Shown one piece after another: positions 41,024 through 52,293 of a stretch of DNA of 64,000 nucleotides (the first letter of the stretch is position 1; every line of letters starts with the position of its first letter). The position numbers were made by a program, and so were the translations under genes. Under the pieces are notes generated by a model. That model had not been told where the DNA came from, did not search any database, and was given only the letters and a program-made list of their open reading frames with translations. This DNA is from Rhizobium sp. 16-488-2b (GTDB taxonomy: Bacteria; Pseudomonadota; Alphaproteobacteria; Rhizobiales; Rhizobiaceae): positions 1 through 64,000 of the forward strand of contig NZ_JAGHMF010000014.1 in assembly GCF_017741815.1 (NCBI RefSeq). The letters are read 5' to 3'.

Positions 41024-41863
41024 TTAGACGCGGCCGAGCGCGAAGCCCTTGGCGATGTAGTTGCGGACGAAATAGATGACGAGCGCGCCGGGAATGATCG
41101 TGAGCACGCCAGCCGCCGCCAGCACGCCCCAGTCCATCCCCGAGGCCGACACCGTGCGCGTCATGATCGCCGAGATCGGCTTGGCCGCGGTGGTCGTCAG
41201 CGTGCGGGCCAGCAGCAGCTCCACCCACGAGAACATGAAGCAGAAGAAAGCCGCCACCCCGATCCCCGATGCCACCAGCGGCATGAAGATGCGGATGAAG
41301 AAACGCGGGAACGAGTAGCCATCAATATAGGCCGTCTCATCGATCTCCTTCGGCACACCGGACATGAAGCCTTCGAGGATCCAGACCGCCAGCGGCACGT
41401 TGAACAGGCAGTGCGCCAAGGCGACAGCAATGTGGGTGTCGATCAGGCCGAAGGCCGAATAGAGCTGGAAGAACGGCAGCGCGAAAACGGCGGGCGGCGC
41501 CATGCGGTTGGTGAGCAGCCAGAAGAACAGATGCTTATCGCCGAGAAACCGGTAGCGCGAGAAGGCATAGGCCGCAGGCAGCGCCGCCAGCACCGAGATG
41601 ACGGTGTTCATCACCACATAGGTGATCGAGTTGATGTAGCCGTTGTACCACGACGGATCGGTGAAGATGATCGTGTAGTTCCGGAGCGTCGGGTTCTGCG
41701 GCCAGAGCGAGAAGGTGCCGGTGATCTCGGCATTCTCCTTGAAGCTCATGTTGACCAGCCAGTAGATCGGCAAAAGCAGGAAGATGATGTAGACGGTCGA
41801 GACGACCCAGGAGAAGTTGCCGGCCGGCTTGTATTTCATCGTCTGTGTTGTTGCTTGGGCCAT
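41024..41863 (-). CDS. glpQ: Glycerol ABC transporter permease
   Basis: This 279-residue permease has six membrane helices and the MalG-type EAA loop, EIDETAYIDGYSFPRFFIRI, which contacts the ATPases. The ATG at 41863 is used because GAGGAGAGGACC precedes it; the frame's earlier start at 41896 overlaps glpP. Together with GlpP it forms the membrane channel for glycerol. Confidence 0.9.
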   Translation of the reverse strand: MAQATTQTMKYKPAGNFSWVVSTVYIIFLLLPIYWLVNMSFKENAEITGTFSLWPQNPTLRNYTIIFTDPSWYNGYINSITYVVMNTVISVLAALPAAYAFSRYRFLGDKHLFFWLLTNRMAPPAVFALPFFQLYSAFGLIDTHIAVALAHCLFNVPLAVWILEGFMSGVPKEIDETAYIDGYSFPRFFIRIFMPLVASGIGVAAFFCFMFSWVELLLARTLTTTAAKPISAIMTRTVSASGMDWGVLAAAGVLTIIPGALVIYFVRNYIAKGFALGRV

Positions 41864-41876
41864 GGTCCTCTCCTCC

Positions 41877-42743
<867 letters not shown>

Positions 42744-42746
42744 GGC

Positions 42747-43817
42747 TCAGCCCTCCCTGCCGACGCGCCAGGAATCGGCGTAGATGTTGATGGCCTTGGG
42801 ATCGAAGGTGACCCGCGCCTCCGAGGGGATCTCGGCATCCTCGGTCAACACGATGGCGATCGGCTGGCCCGCGAAATCCGCGCGCACGATCTTCTGCCGC
42901 CCGATATCCTCGACCCGGTTGATGGTGACGGGCATGCCCTCGCGCCCGAGGCGGATGAACTCCGGCCGGATACCGAGCTCGGTCTTGGCACCAGCGGCAG
43001 CCTTCGGCGCGTAGTCGAGCGACAAGCTCTCGCTCCCCATCGTCACCCTGCTGCCATCGAGCTTTGCCGGCAGCACGTTCATGCCGGGCGAGCCGATGAA
43101 GTAACCGACGAAGGTGTGGCTCGGCTTTTCGAAGAGCTCGGCGGGCGTGCCGATCTGCACGATCTCGCCCTCGTACATGACGACAACCTTGTCGGCGAAA
43201 GTCAGCGCTTCCGTCTGGTCGTGCGTGACATAGACCATGGTGAAACCGAACTGCTTGTGCAGCCGCTTCAGCTGCGAGCGCAGCACCCACTTCATATGCG
43301 GGTCGATGACCGTCAGCGGCTCGTCGAACAGGATGGCGTTGACGTCGCTGCGCACCAATCCCCGGCCGAGCGAGATCTTCTGCTTCTGGTCGGCGGTCAG
43401 CCCCTGCGCCTTGCGCCGCGCCATGGGCGTCAGATCTATCATCTCGAGAATTTCGCGAACGCGACGATCGACCTCGGGCTCCGAAACGCTACGATTGCGC
43501 AGCGGGAAGGCCAGATTGTCGTAGACGGTCATCGTGTCGTAGATGACGGGGAACTGGAACACCTGCGCGATGTTGCGCGCCTGTGTCGCGAGATTGGTCA
43601 CGTCCTTCCCGTCGAACAAGATGCGGCCATGCGAGGGCTGCAGCAGGCCGGAGATGATGTTGAGCAACGTCGTCTTCCCGCAGCCCGACGGCCCGAGCAG
43701 CGCATAGGCGCCGCCATCATTCCATTCGTGGTCGACTTCGCGCAGCGCGTAGTCCTTGTCCGATTGCGGGTTCGGCCCGTAGGCGTGGCGGATGTGGTCG
43801 AGCGTGATGCGTGCCAT
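42747..43817 (-). CDS. glpT: Glycerol ABC transporter ATPase with degenerate signature motif
   Basis: This 356-residue ATPase has an intact Walker A (GPSGCGKTT at 42-50), Walker B (AILFDEPLTVID, DEP at 165-167) and H-loop (VYVTHDQTEA, His199). Where LSGGQ should stand it reads LTADQKQKIS (140-149). A C-terminal TOBE-like domain follows. Its partner GlpS has the opposite pattern, an intact LSGGQ but no H-loop histidine. A GlpT/GlpS heterodimer would therefore have one normal and one defective ATP site. Confidence 0.92.
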   Translation of the reverse strand: MARITLDHIRHAYGPNPQSDKDYALREVDHEWNDGGAYALLGPSGCGKTTLLNIISGLLQPSHGRILFDGKDVTNLATQARNIAQVFQFPVIYDTMTVYDNLAFPLRNRSVSEPEVDRRVREILEMIDLTPMARRKAQGLTADQKQKISLGRGLVRSDVNAILFDEPLTVIDPHMKWVLRSQLKRLHKQFGFTMVYVTHDQTEALTFADKVVVMYEGEIVQIGTPAELFEKPSHTFVGYFIGSPGMNVLPAKLDGSRVTMGSESLSLDYAPKAAAGAKTELGIRPEFIRLGREGMPVTINRVEDIGRQKIVRADFAGQPIAIVLTEDAEIPSEARVTFDPKAINIYADSWRVGREG

Positions 43818-43830
43818 GTCCCTACCCCTT

Positions 43831-44907
<1,077 letters not shown>

Positions 44908-44952
44908 TCAGGTTCCCGTGCCTCCTCACAGCGGGGACCACATGCCGCTCTT

Positions 44953-46479
44953 TTATCCGGCCATCTGAGCCGGTAGCGCGGCCATGTACTCCTCCAAAAC
45001 CGCGGCTTGCTCCCTCGTCAGGCGCAAGCCCTCCTTCGTTCTCCTCCAGAGCACGTCATCGGCGTGTCTCGCCCATTCGTGCTCGATCAGGTAGCGAACC
45101 TCCACCTCATAGAGATCGCTCCCGAAACAGCGCCCGAGATCCTCGGTCCCACGCGCCTGTCCCAAAAGCACCGCGGCCTTCGTGCCGTAGCGGCGAACGA
45201 GGCGGCGGGCATGCGTATCGATGAGAAACGGATAGCTGCCCTTCAGCTTGCGCACTTCCGCCTCGTATCCCTGCGCCGGAAAATCGCCGCCGGGCAGATG
45301 GCTCTTGGCCGTCCACGGGGCACCCTTGGCGCCGATCGCCGCGCCGATCTTTTCCAGAGCGTGTTCCGACAGCCGGCGATAGGTCGTGAGCTTGCCGCCG
45401 AACACATTGAGCAACGGCGCCTGTCCGCCCTCGCCTTCGAGCTTCAGCACGTAATCGCGCGTCGCTTCCTGCGCCTTGGATGCGCCGTCGTCGAACAGCG
45501 GGCGCACAGCCGAATAGGTCCAGACGATATCTTCAGGCCGCACCGGCTCGTTGAAATACTCGCTCGCGGCCTTGCAGAGATAGGTGGTCTCCTCGTCGGA
45601 GATCCTCACATCCTTCGGATCGGCCTTGTAGTCGCGATCGGTGGTGCCGATCAGCGTGAAATCCTGCTCGTAGGGGATCGCGAAGATGATGCGGTTGTCC
45701 GGGTTCTGAAAGAAATAGGCCCTGGGATCGTTGAACTTCTTCTTCACGACGATATGGCTGCCCTGGACGAGCCGCACATGCCGCGCCTCGTTCTGCCCGA
45801 AGGCGGCGCGAATGACGTGATCGACCCATGGACCTGCCGCATTGACCAGCATCCGCGCCTGAAAATGCCGCTTCTCACCAGTCACGGTATCCACGGTCTC
45901 GATCGCCCAGAGGCCGTTCTCGCGATGCGCTGAGATGACCTTGGTGCGCGGCATGATCAGCGCGCCCTTGTCGGCCGCATCGCGCGCATTCAGCACCACC
46001 ATGCGGGCATCGTCGACCCAGCCGTCGGAATATTCGAACGCCTTGGTGAACAGCGACTTCAAAGGCTTGCCCGCCGGATCGCGGCGCATGTCGAGCACCT
46101 TGGTCGGCGGCAGAAGCTTGCGGCCGCCGAGGTGATCGTAAAGGAACAGACCGAGCCGGATCAGCCACGCCGGCCGGATGCCGCCCTTGTGGTAGGGCAG
46201 CACGAAGCGCATCGGCCAGATGATATGCGGCGCCATCGCCCACAGAATCTCGCGCTCCATCAGCGATTCGCGCACCAAACGAAACTCGTAATGTTCGAGA
46301 TAGCGCAGGCCGCCGTGAATGAGCTTGGTGGCGCCAGAGGACGTGCCGGAGGCGAAATCGTTCATTTCGGCCAAAGCCACCGAATAGCCGCGCCCGATCG
46401 CGTCACGCGCGATACCGCAGCCGTTGATGCCGCCACCGACAACGAAAAGATCGTGAATCTGACCGCTCACGCGTCCCAT
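44953..46479 (-). CDS. glpD: Aerobic glycerol-3-phosphate dehydrogenase
   Basis: This 508-residue flavoprotein has the FAD-binding motif HDLFVVGGGINGCGIARDAI, SGTSSGATKLIHGGLRYLEH, and the late NVFGGKLTTYRRLSEHALEK block. The ATG at 46479 is used, with a GGGGG stretch 5 bp upstream. It oxidises glycerol 3-phosphate to dihydroxyacetone phosphate at the membrane and passes electrons to quinone. It heads the glp operon. A glpR repressor gene, placed after glpD in the R. leguminosarum locus as I recall it, is absent here. Confidence 0.95.
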   Translation of the reverse strand: MGRVSGQIHDLFVVGGGINGCGIARDAIGRGYSVALAEMNDFASGTSSGATKLIHGGLRYLEHYEFRLVRESLMEREILWAMAPHIIWPMRFVLPYHKGGIRPAWLIRLGLFLYDHLGGRKLLPPTKVLDMRRDPAGKPLKSLFTKAFEYSDGWVDDARMVVLNARDAADKGALIMPRTKVISAHRENGLWAIETVDTVTGEKRHFQARMLVNAAGPWVDHVIRAAFGQNEARHVRLVQGSHIVVKKKFNDPRAYFFQNPDNRIIFAIPYEQDFTLIGTTDRDYKADPKDVRISDEETTYLCKAASEYFNEPVRPEDIVWTYSAVRPLFDDGASKAQEATRDYVLKLEGEGGQAPLLNVFGGKLTTYRRLSEHALEKIGAAIGAKGAPWTAKSHLPGGDFPAQGYEAEVRKLKGSYPFLIDTHARRLVRRYGTKAAVLLGQARGTEDLGRCFGSDLYEVEVRYLIEHEWARHADDVLWRRTKEGLRLTREQAAVLEEYMAALPAQMAG

Positions 46480-46549
46480 GCCCCCAGAAAATGCCGCAAC
46501 GCAAACAAGACAACGCAATTGCGAAAGTGAAAACAGTTAAAGCGAAACT

Positions 46550-46571
46550 CATTCGAATGTCAAACGAATGT
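46550..46571. promoter_or_regulatory. Repeated CGAATGT motif in the glpD promoter region
   Basis: The 10-bp palindrome CATTCGAATG (46550-46559) is followed by a second CGAATGT, giving direct repeats 11 bp apart (46554-46560 and 46565-46571). On the glpD strand further TTTCGCTTT and CACTTTCGC copies follow. TTCG-rich direct repeats are typical of DeoR/GlpR-type operators, so this may be the glp operator. Confidence 0.5.
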
Positions 46572-46648
46572 TTTGCACAGTTATGCCGCGCGCCGATGTC
46601 GGGCGTGTGACAAGCCCACGTGCCGGATTCTGAAGTTATTCAGCGATT

Positions 46649-47470
46649 TCAAATGGGATCGGCAACGCGAAAGTAAGTGCGCGGCGGCGCGCCCAGCATG
46701 CGCTTGAACATGGTGGTGAAGGCAGCCACGCTTTCATATCCGAGATCGAGGGCAACCGAGGTTACCGACTCGCCCGCCGCCAGCCGCGGAAGCGCGGTGA
46801 AGAGTGCCGCCTGCTGACGCCAGGTGGAGAGGCTGATGCCGGTCTCGCGCCGGAACGCACGGGTAAAGGCACGGCGGCTCATGTTCAGTTGCTCGGCCCA
46901 ATCGTCGATCAGAAGCCGTGCGGTCGGGCTGGAAAGAAAGGCGCGACAGAGTCCTGCAAGCTTCGCATCCGCAGGAATAGGCAGTCCGAGTTGCCGGTCG
47001 GGAAGCCTTGCGATCTCCTCCAGAAGCAGCGCCACGATCAGGCGCTGCCGCCGCGAGCCGCCGACATCACTTGCCGGAGACGCCGCTTGGATGATGAGCG
47101 CGCGCGCCAAATCCGTCAGCCCGACCACGCGGACCGCTTCCGGCAGCGAAACCAGCGCGTCGGAGCTTATATAGACCGAAAGCATGGTCACCTCGCCGAG
47201 CATATCGACGGAGTGATCGAGACCGGCCGGGATCCACAGCGCATGCTCCGGCGGAACCATCCACCGTCCCTGCCGCGACGACACCATGATAACTCCGGTA
47301 CGCGCATATGCGAACTGCGCCCGGCTGTGCCGGTGCAACGCCACATGATGGCCGGACGGATACTTTGACGGCAGGGTAAATACCGGCTCTACGGCCGCTT
47401 CAGTCGCCGCCAACCGCTCGATGTGCCGCTCCGCCAATCCGGCAGTCGGCGAATTTTGCGACTCTTTCAT
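46649..47470 (-). CDS. AraC-family regulator with N-terminal cupin
   Basis: This 273-residue protein has a cupin-type ligand domain (GHHVALHRHSRAQFAYARTG, then VPPEHALWIPAGLDHSVDML) and a C-terminal AraC HTH pair (LLIDDWAEQLNMSRRAFTRA and ESVTSVALDLGYESVAAFTT). It diverges from an Fsr-type MFS pump, a common pairing that suggests it controls the pump. It also lies upstream of the glp operon on the same strand. Both flanking promoters share an ATTCGAAT core. Confidence 0.9.
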   Translation of the reverse strand: MKESQNSPTAGLAERHIERLAATEAAVEPVFTLPSKYPSGHHVALHRHSRAQFAYARTGVIMVSSRQGRWMVPPEHALWIPAGLDHSVDMLGEVTMLSVYISSDALVSLPEAVRVVGLTDLARALIIQAASPASDVGGSRRQRLIVALLLEEIARLPDRQLGLPIPADAKLAGLCRAFLSSPTARLLIDDWAEQLNMSRRAFTRAFRRETGISLSTWRQQAALFTALPRLAAGESVTSVALDLGYESVAAFTTMFKRMLGAPPRTYFRVADPI

Positions 47471-47531
47471 TCAGCTTGGCCCAGTTGCGAAGACATTGGA
47501 CCAAAACACGAAAGCGGGACTGCAGCAAGAA

Positions 47532-47547
47532 GACTATTCGAATAGTC
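47532..47547. promoter_or_regulatory. Perfect 16-bp palindrome before the Fsr-type pump gene
   Basis: GACTATTCGAATAGTC lies between the AraC start (47470) and the pump's ribosome site. It ends 20 bp before the start codon. It is a probable operator; its ATTCGAAT core also occurs in the glpD promoter at 46551-46558. Confidence 0.6.
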
Positions 47548-47567
47548 AGGTTCTCAGGAGGAACATC

Positions 47568-48791
47568 GTGACGACAGGTACAATGACGGCGGAGAAACAC
47601 TCCGCGGAACAGACGGTTTTCAGCATCATCATGGCAGTCAGCTTCTGCCATCTCTTGAACGATACGATGCAGTCGCTCATCCCGGCCCTCTATCCGATGA
47701 TCAAGGAGGGCTACGGCCTCGACTTCACCCAGATCGGCCTGCTCGGACTGGTCTTCCAGGTCACGGCCTCGCTGCTGCAGCCGCTGATCGGCATCTACAC
47801 CGACAAGCGCCCGCTGCCCTATTCGCTGTCGGCGGGAATGTTTTTCACCCTGATAGGCCTGGTGCTGCTCGCCTATGCGCATGCCTATTGGGTGCTGCTC
47901 GTCGGCGCCGGCGTCGTCGGTCTCGGCTCGGCGGTCTTCCATCCGGAATCCTCGCGCGTCGCGCGCCTTGCGTCGGGCGGACGCCACGGTCTGGCGCAGT
48001 CGCTGTTCCAGGTCGGCGGTAACTTCGGCTCCGCCATCGGCCCGCTGGCCGCCGCCTTCATCGTGCTTCCGCGCGGACAGACCAGCGTCGCATGGTTCTC
48101 GTTCGCCGCACTGACGGGCATGATCATCCTGTGGCGCGTCGGTGTCTGGTATTCGAACCACCGCCGCACCAATGCCGGCCGCAGGGCCGCGATGCCTGCC
48201 GTCGTGCTGCCGCGCGCCAAGGTGATCATGTCGATCGCGGTCCTCGCCATGCTGGTCTTCTCGAAATACGTCTACATGACCAGTCTTTCGAGCTACTACA
48301 CCTTCTACATGATCGAACGCTTCCAGGTGTCGGTCCAAGAGGCGCAGATCCTGCTCTTCGTCTTCCTGGGTGCGGTCGCCATCGGCACCGTCGCCGGCGG
48401 CCCGATCGTCGACTGGTTCGGAACGAAGTTCACCATCTGGTTCTCGATCCTCGGCGCCCTGCCCTTCACCCTGGCGCTGCCCTATGCGGGCTACACCTGG
48501 ACGATCGTGCTCACCTTCGTGATCGGCATCATCCTGGCGTCGGCCTTCTCAGCCATCGTCGTCTTCGCACAGGAGCTCGTGCCCGGACGCGTCGGCATGA
48601 TCGCCGGCCTGTTCTTCGGCTTCGCCTTCGGCATCGGCGGCATCGGCGCCGCGGCCCTTGGCATGGTGGCCGACCGCATGGGCATCGTCTTCGTCTACCA
48701 CGTCTGCTCGTACCTGCCGCTGCTCGGCCTGCTCACCGTCTTCCTGCCGGATCTAGGCAAAGGAAGGCGCCACGCAACGGCGGCGAAATAG
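47568..48791 (+). CDS. fsr: MFS transporter, fosmidomycin-resistance (Fsr) type
   Basis: This 407-residue protein starts at the GTG at 47568 because AGGAGG stands 7 bp upstream; an ATG at 47583 is an alternative. It has twelve membrane helices, the helix-1 signature CHLLNDTMQSLIPALYPMIK and the motif VFHPESSRVARLASGGRHGL, both strongly conserved in Fsr. It probably exports fosmidomycin-like or other anionic compounds. It diverges from the AraC regulator and ends in a terminator. Confidence 0.88.
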   Translation: MTTGTMTAEKHSAEQTVFSIIMAVSFCHLLNDTMQSLIPALYPMIKEGYGLDFTQIGLLGLVFQVTASLLQPLIGIYTDKRPLPYSLSAGMFFTLIGLVLLAYAHAYWVLLVGAGVVGLGSAVFHPESSRVARLASGGRHGLAQSLFQVGGNFGSAIGPLAAAFIVLPRGQTSVAWFSFAALTGMIILWRVGVWYSNHRRTNAGRRAAMPAVVLPRAKVIMSIAVLAMLVFSKYVYMTSLSSYYTFYMIERFQVSVQEAQILLFVFLGAVAIGTVAGGPIVDWFGTKFTIWFSILGALPFTLALPYAGYTWTIVLTFVIGIILASAFSAIVVFAQELVPGRVGMIAGLFFGFAFGIGGIGAAALGMVADRMGIVFVYHVCSYLPLLGLLTVFLPDLGKGRRHATAAK

Positions 48792-48812
48792 CAGCAAAGC
48801 CGCAGCACCATC

Positions 48813-48847
48813 AGAAGGCCGAGGCACCCGCTTCGGCCTTCTGTCTT
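48813..48847 (+). terminator. Terminator after the Fsr-type gene
   Basis: AGAAGGCCGA and TCGGCCTTCT form a 10-bp stem around a 10-nt loop, followed by GTCTTT. Confidence 0.85.
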
Positions 48848-48890
48848 TGAATATCATGTGAAGAGCTTGGTACGCCTGAATCCCGGGCAA

Positions 48891-48923
48891 TAAAAAAGGC
48901 CGGGGCGAAACCGCACCGACCTT
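48891..48923 (-). terminator. Terminator downstream of tRNA-Arg
   Basis: On the minus strand AAGGTCGGTGC and GCCCCGGCCTT form an 11-bp stem with two G-T pairs, followed by TTTTATT. It lies 168 bp after the tRNA-Arg gene; the stretch between (48924-49090) holds no gene I can support. Confidence 0.75.
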
Positions 48924-49090
48924 CCTATTCGCATCTCACACCAGTGCCAGTACATCCGTGGTCAAAAGCATAAACGCGATACCGGCAACTGCGAGCGTTC
49001 GCTGTGTGGAACACTGACCAGCAATGCCGATGGGCTTGATATGGTAGGTCAATGTGGCGAATTCAAGTCCGGGCGGAAAATTGCAGAAAA

Positions 49091-49167
<77 letters not shown>

Positions 49168-49229
49168 ACACTGCCGATGCGCCTGGGCGCATCGAAGGCA
49201 TGGGCTCTGGAAGCGATCGGTTCGTCCGA

Positions 49230-49535
49230 TCAGTGCGTCCAAGGCTGCGTGCGCGTATAGCGGAAATTATCCGGATATGCCACCGTCTGACGCTGCGGAT
49301 CTTTCGGCGCGATCACCCGGTATTCGATGCCGTTGCGCTGTGCATAGGCTTCGGCCAGTTCCTGCGTTTCGAAATTCAGCTTCACCTGCTGGCGCATGTC
49401 CGATGACGAGGTGTAGCCCATGATTGGGTCGATCGTGCGCGGCGTTTCCTGATCGAACTCCAGCACCCAGAGGTGAGTCTTGGCCTTGCCGGATTGCATG
49501 GCGGTCTTTGCTGGACGATAGATCTTGGCAGACAT
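49230..49535 (-). CDS. NDUFS4-like (18 kDa) accessory subunit of respiratory complex I
   Basis: This 101-residue protein starts at the ATG at 49535 (GGAGG 8 bp upstream); the upstream 40 codons of the frame are not family-like. It reads AKIYRPAKTAMQSGKAKTHL, PRTIDPIMGYTSSSDMRQQV and RNGIEYRVI, the ETC complex I (NDUFS4) pattern. This accessory subunit occurs in alphaproteobacteria and mitochondria and stabilises NADH dehydrogenase at the matrix-arm interface. It is encoded away from the nuo operon, as is usual. Confidence 0.9.
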   Translation of the reverse strand: MSAKIYRPAKTAMQSGKAKTHLWVLEFDQETPRTIDPIMGYTSSSDMRQQVKLNFETQELAEAYAQRNGIEYRVIAPKDPQRQTVAYPDNFRYTRTQPWTH

Positions 49536-49687
49536 AGCTGCACGCCTCCGAATTATGGCTTTCGCAATCAATGGACTGCCCCCGTGCGGGGCATCTTCAT
49601 CTACGATCGCACAGATAGATGAATTTTGCTTAGCGGCGAATCCCTTCCTTTTCAAGCGAAAAGCCGTGGAGCCCGCGTGCCAACAGC

Positions 49688-51424
49688 CTACCCTTTGAAC
49701 GAGGCCTGCACCGCCTTGTCCGGCACCTTCCGGCAGCCTGAGAACAGGTCGAGCTTCGCGTCATAGACGCTGGTTTCGACATCCATCAGTCCGAGAACGC
49801 TGTGGAAGAAATTGTCATGCGACACCGGATTGGCGGCGCTGGCCGCAAGACAAGCCGTATCGATGCCCGAGGCCGCGCTGAAATCAGGCGACAGCCAGAC
49901 GATGATCGGCGCCCGCGTCTGCTCCGCCGGCGCAATGATATAGGGCGCGCCATGAAGATAGAGCCCGTTCTCGCCGAGCGACTCGCCATGGTCGGAGACA
50001 TAGAGCATCGACGCCGAAATCGTGTCCTGATGCTTCTTCAGGTTATCGATGACCTTGGCCACCACATGATCGGTAAAGAGGATCGTGTTGTCGTAGGCAT
50101 TGACGACCTCCTCCGGCTTGCAGGCGCCGAACTCAGGGGTCCGGCAATCCGGCGTGAAGCGGCGGAAATCGTCGGGGTAGCGCCTGTAGTAGGCAGGCCC
50201 GTGGCTTCCGAGCTGATGCAGCACGAGAACGCTGTCGCTCTTCACATTCGAGAGCCAATCGCCGAGCTTGTCGAGCAGCACCGTGTCGAGGCATTCGCCA
50301 TCCGTGCAGAAGCGCGGGTCGGCGGCATCGGGCAGGAAACGATAGGGAATGCGGTTGGCGACGCCATAGCTGCCGGTATCGTTGTCCCACCACTCGACGT
50401 CGACCTTTGCGTGGCCGAGAATATCCGTGAGATTGTCGGTCTCGAGGCCCTTGCGGTGCGTGTAGTCCGCCCGCGGATAGACGGAGTACATGCACGGCAA
50501 GGACACCGCCGTGGAGGTGCCGCAGCTTGTCGCGTTCTTGAAATAGACGACGCCGCGTCCCTTCATCTCGGGATTGGTTTCGCGCGGATAACCGCCAAGC
50601 GAAAAATTCTGCGCCCTGCCCGTCTCGCCGGCAACGATGATCGTCACCCGGGGCTTACCATTGGCGCTCGCCGTGCGCTGATGCGCATCCGTGCCGAGCG
50701 GTCGGCGCACGATATAGCGATCGTCCTCCGAAGCGAAGGCAAAGCGCGCCGCACTGCCGATCGGAACAAAGGGGTTGAGCGTCAGCATCAGGTCCTTGTG
50801 GAGCCGCCCGACCGAGGCATAGGTCTGCGAAAAGCCGAGACCGGCCGCGATGGTGACACCAAGGCAAGGCACGATGACCGCCATGTTCCAGACGAACTTC
50901 TTCAGGAACGGCTTGTGAACGACCCTGACCCAGATGATGAACAGCGACGGCAACACGCCGGCGAGCAGGATGTGCAACAGGAAGGACGGCGTAATCAGAT
51001 GCGCCGATTCCGCCTGCGTCGTCACTGCCGCGTTGCGGATCATCTCCTTGTCGATGATCACGCCGAACTGGTCCGTGAACCACGACGACACCACCGCCAC
51101 CATCAGAAAGAAGATCAGCGCCGGCTTGGTCAGGTATTTCACGGAGAAAGTCGTGAGCGCCGCAATGGTCAGCGTCGAAATGCCGACCACGAAGGCGGCG
51201 AAGGCCACCGGGGCCGAGAAGAGATAGTCGAAAGCGCGGGTCCAGAAGGTGTGGTTGGCCACCACGAGAATATAGATCGCCGTCAATACCGATAGCGCCA
51301 CGCTCCCGATCTTCGGCCGAAAGCTCTCGCTGGGCTCCGCTAAAACCGTGTCTTCCAATTCCACCCATCCTGAAACCGCATGCCCGGCAAAGATGCCGAG
51401 CGACCAAGCCGCGGGGGATGGCAT
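49688..51424 (-). CDS. Lipid A phosphoethanolamine transferase (EptA family)
   Basis: This 578-residue protein has five N-terminal membrane helices (residues about 40-215) and a periplasmic sulfatase-fold domain. The zinc and nucleophile region is TIIVAGETGRAQNFSLGGYP and NATSCGTSTAVSLPCM, whose threonine is the phosphoethanolamine acceptor; SDHGESLGENGLYLHG carries further metal ligands. It transfers phosphoethanolamine from phosphatidylethanolamine to lipid A, raising resistance to cationic peptides. The start at 51424 has no strong ribosome site. It diverges from tRNA-Pro. Confidence 0.88.
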   Translation of the reverse strand: MPSPAAWSLGIFAGHAVSGWVELEDTVLAEPSESFRPKIGSVALSVLTAIYILVVANHTFWTRAFDYLFSAPVAFAAFVVGISTLTIAALTTFSVKYLTKPALIFFLMVAVVSSWFTDQFGVIIDKEMIRNAAVTTQAESAHLITPSFLLHILLAGVLPSLFIIWVRVVHKPFLKKFVWNMAVIVPCLGVTIAAGLGFSQTYASVGRLHKDLMLTLNPFVPIGSAARFAFASEDDRYIVRRPLGTDAHQRTASANGKPRVTIIVAGETGRAQNFSLGGYPRETNPEMKGRGVVYFKNATSCGTSTAVSLPCMYSVYPRADYTHRKGLETDNLTDILGHAKVDVEWWDNDTGSYGVANRIPYRFLPDAADPRFCTDGECLDTVLLDKLGDWLSNVKSDSVLVLHQLGSHGPAYYRRYPDDFRRFTPDCRTPEFGACKPEEVVNAYDNTILFTDHVVAKVIDNLKKHQDTISASMLYVSDHGESLGENGLYLHGAPYIIAPAEQTRAPIIVWLSPDFSAASGIDTACLAASAANPVSHDNFFHSVLGLMDVETSVYDAKLDLFSGCRKVPDKAVQASFKG

Positions 51425-51533
51425 TCGATACTGACATCAACCTGAATGAGGGGGAGAGAACCGATCCTTGTGAAAAGACCATTTTAGTTATTGCAGCGCA
51501 TGATCGAACCGTGTATTGCGCTCCTCGTTGGCA

Positions 51534-51610
<77 letters not shown>

Positions 51611-51703
51611 TCATCACCACGCTGAAATGGCTGGTAAATCCCCTGAAATTTGATCGATCGATGTTGCAAGGCAAATGCCTTGTGAAAGCATCCTCGCGCG
51701 TCG

Positions 51704-51883
51704 CTACCGGCCTCGCGGTAACCCGCCAAGAGAAGCGTTAGCCTTGCCGGCGAGATCGACGAACACGAAATCTCGGTGATGCGGTAGTTCGAGCGCTTGC
51801 GCAACGTTCATGATCCCCAGCGGGATCCGCCGCCCATCCCTTTGAATTGATACTTCGACCAGCGGCTTGCATTCCTTCGTCAT
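51704..51883 (-). CDS. Small protein of unknown function
   Basis: This 59-residue protein starts at the ATG at 51883 with an excellent site (AGGAGGAAACGGTG). It reads MTKECKPLVEVSIQRDGRRI and later HHRDFVFVDLAGKANASLGG, with no signal peptide or membrane helix. It begins 13 bp after the stop of another small gene, so the two form an operon. I recognise no family. Confidence 0.6.
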   Translation of the reverse strand: MTKECKPLVEVSIQRDGRRIPLGIMNVAQALELPHHRDFVFVDLAGKANASLGGLPRGR

Positions 51884-51896
51884 CACCGTTTCCTCC

Positions 51897-52103
51897 TCAT
51901 GTCTGTCCACCGCAATCCTCACCCAGGCCATTGAGCGCCGTGGATAGGAACGTCGGCAGCGTGAACTGCCAGTAGAGACGTTCCCACAGCGACGCATCCG
52001 GATCCGCATCGAGCAGCGCCTCCAGCGGCATTGAGGGAAATGCCCGTGTCTGCCCGGATACCGGCTGGCTTGCCGCGGTGTCGCAAAATGCCTGGCTGGT
52101 CAT
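51897..52103 (-). CDS. Small protein of unknown function
   Basis: This is a 68-residue acidic protein, MTSQAFCDTAASQPVSGQTR then LEALLDADPDASLWERLYWQ. GAAGGGG precedes the ATG by about 10 bp. An overlapping frame starting at 52125 is rejected because it lacks protein-like composition. The promoter region upstream carries a palindrome at 52184-52197. The family is unknown. Confidence 0.55.
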   Translation of the reverse strand: MTSQAFCDTAASQPVSGQTRAFPSMPLEALLDADPDASLWERLYWQFTLPTFLSTALNGLGEDCGGQT

Positions 52104-52183
52104 GGCGCATTCCCCTTCGTTCCATGAGAGGAGCCTAGGACGTGGCCGGCGATAGCGGAATCCTATTGGGGTTTAGCTGCAAC

Positions 52184-52197
52184 CATACCAAGGTATG
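52184..52197. promoter_or_regulatory. Perfect 14-bp palindrome upstream of the two small genes
   Basis: CATACCAAGGTATG lies about 80 bp before the start at 52103, with an AATAGG -10-like sequence 26 bp downstream on the minus strand. It is a likely regulator site. Confidence 0.5.
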
Positions 52198-52232
52198 TGG
52201 CATGTCCGCTCCGAGAGCTCAGGATGAGCGAA

Positions 52233-52271
52233 TCAAGAAACCATCCCCGCCCGGCAAGGTCAGGGATGGTT
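52233..52271 (-). terminator. Terminator after dps
   Basis: AACCATCCC and GGGATGGTT form a 9-bp stem around a 15-nt loop, followed by TCTTG on the minus strand. Confidence 0.8.
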
Positions 52272-52293
52272 GGCGTTGGATAATCGCTTCGGC

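Noticed and set aside
51919..52125. 68-codon frame overlapping the small gene at 51897-52103
   Set aside because: It is offset by one frame from a better candidate that has its own ribosome site and more protein-like sequence.
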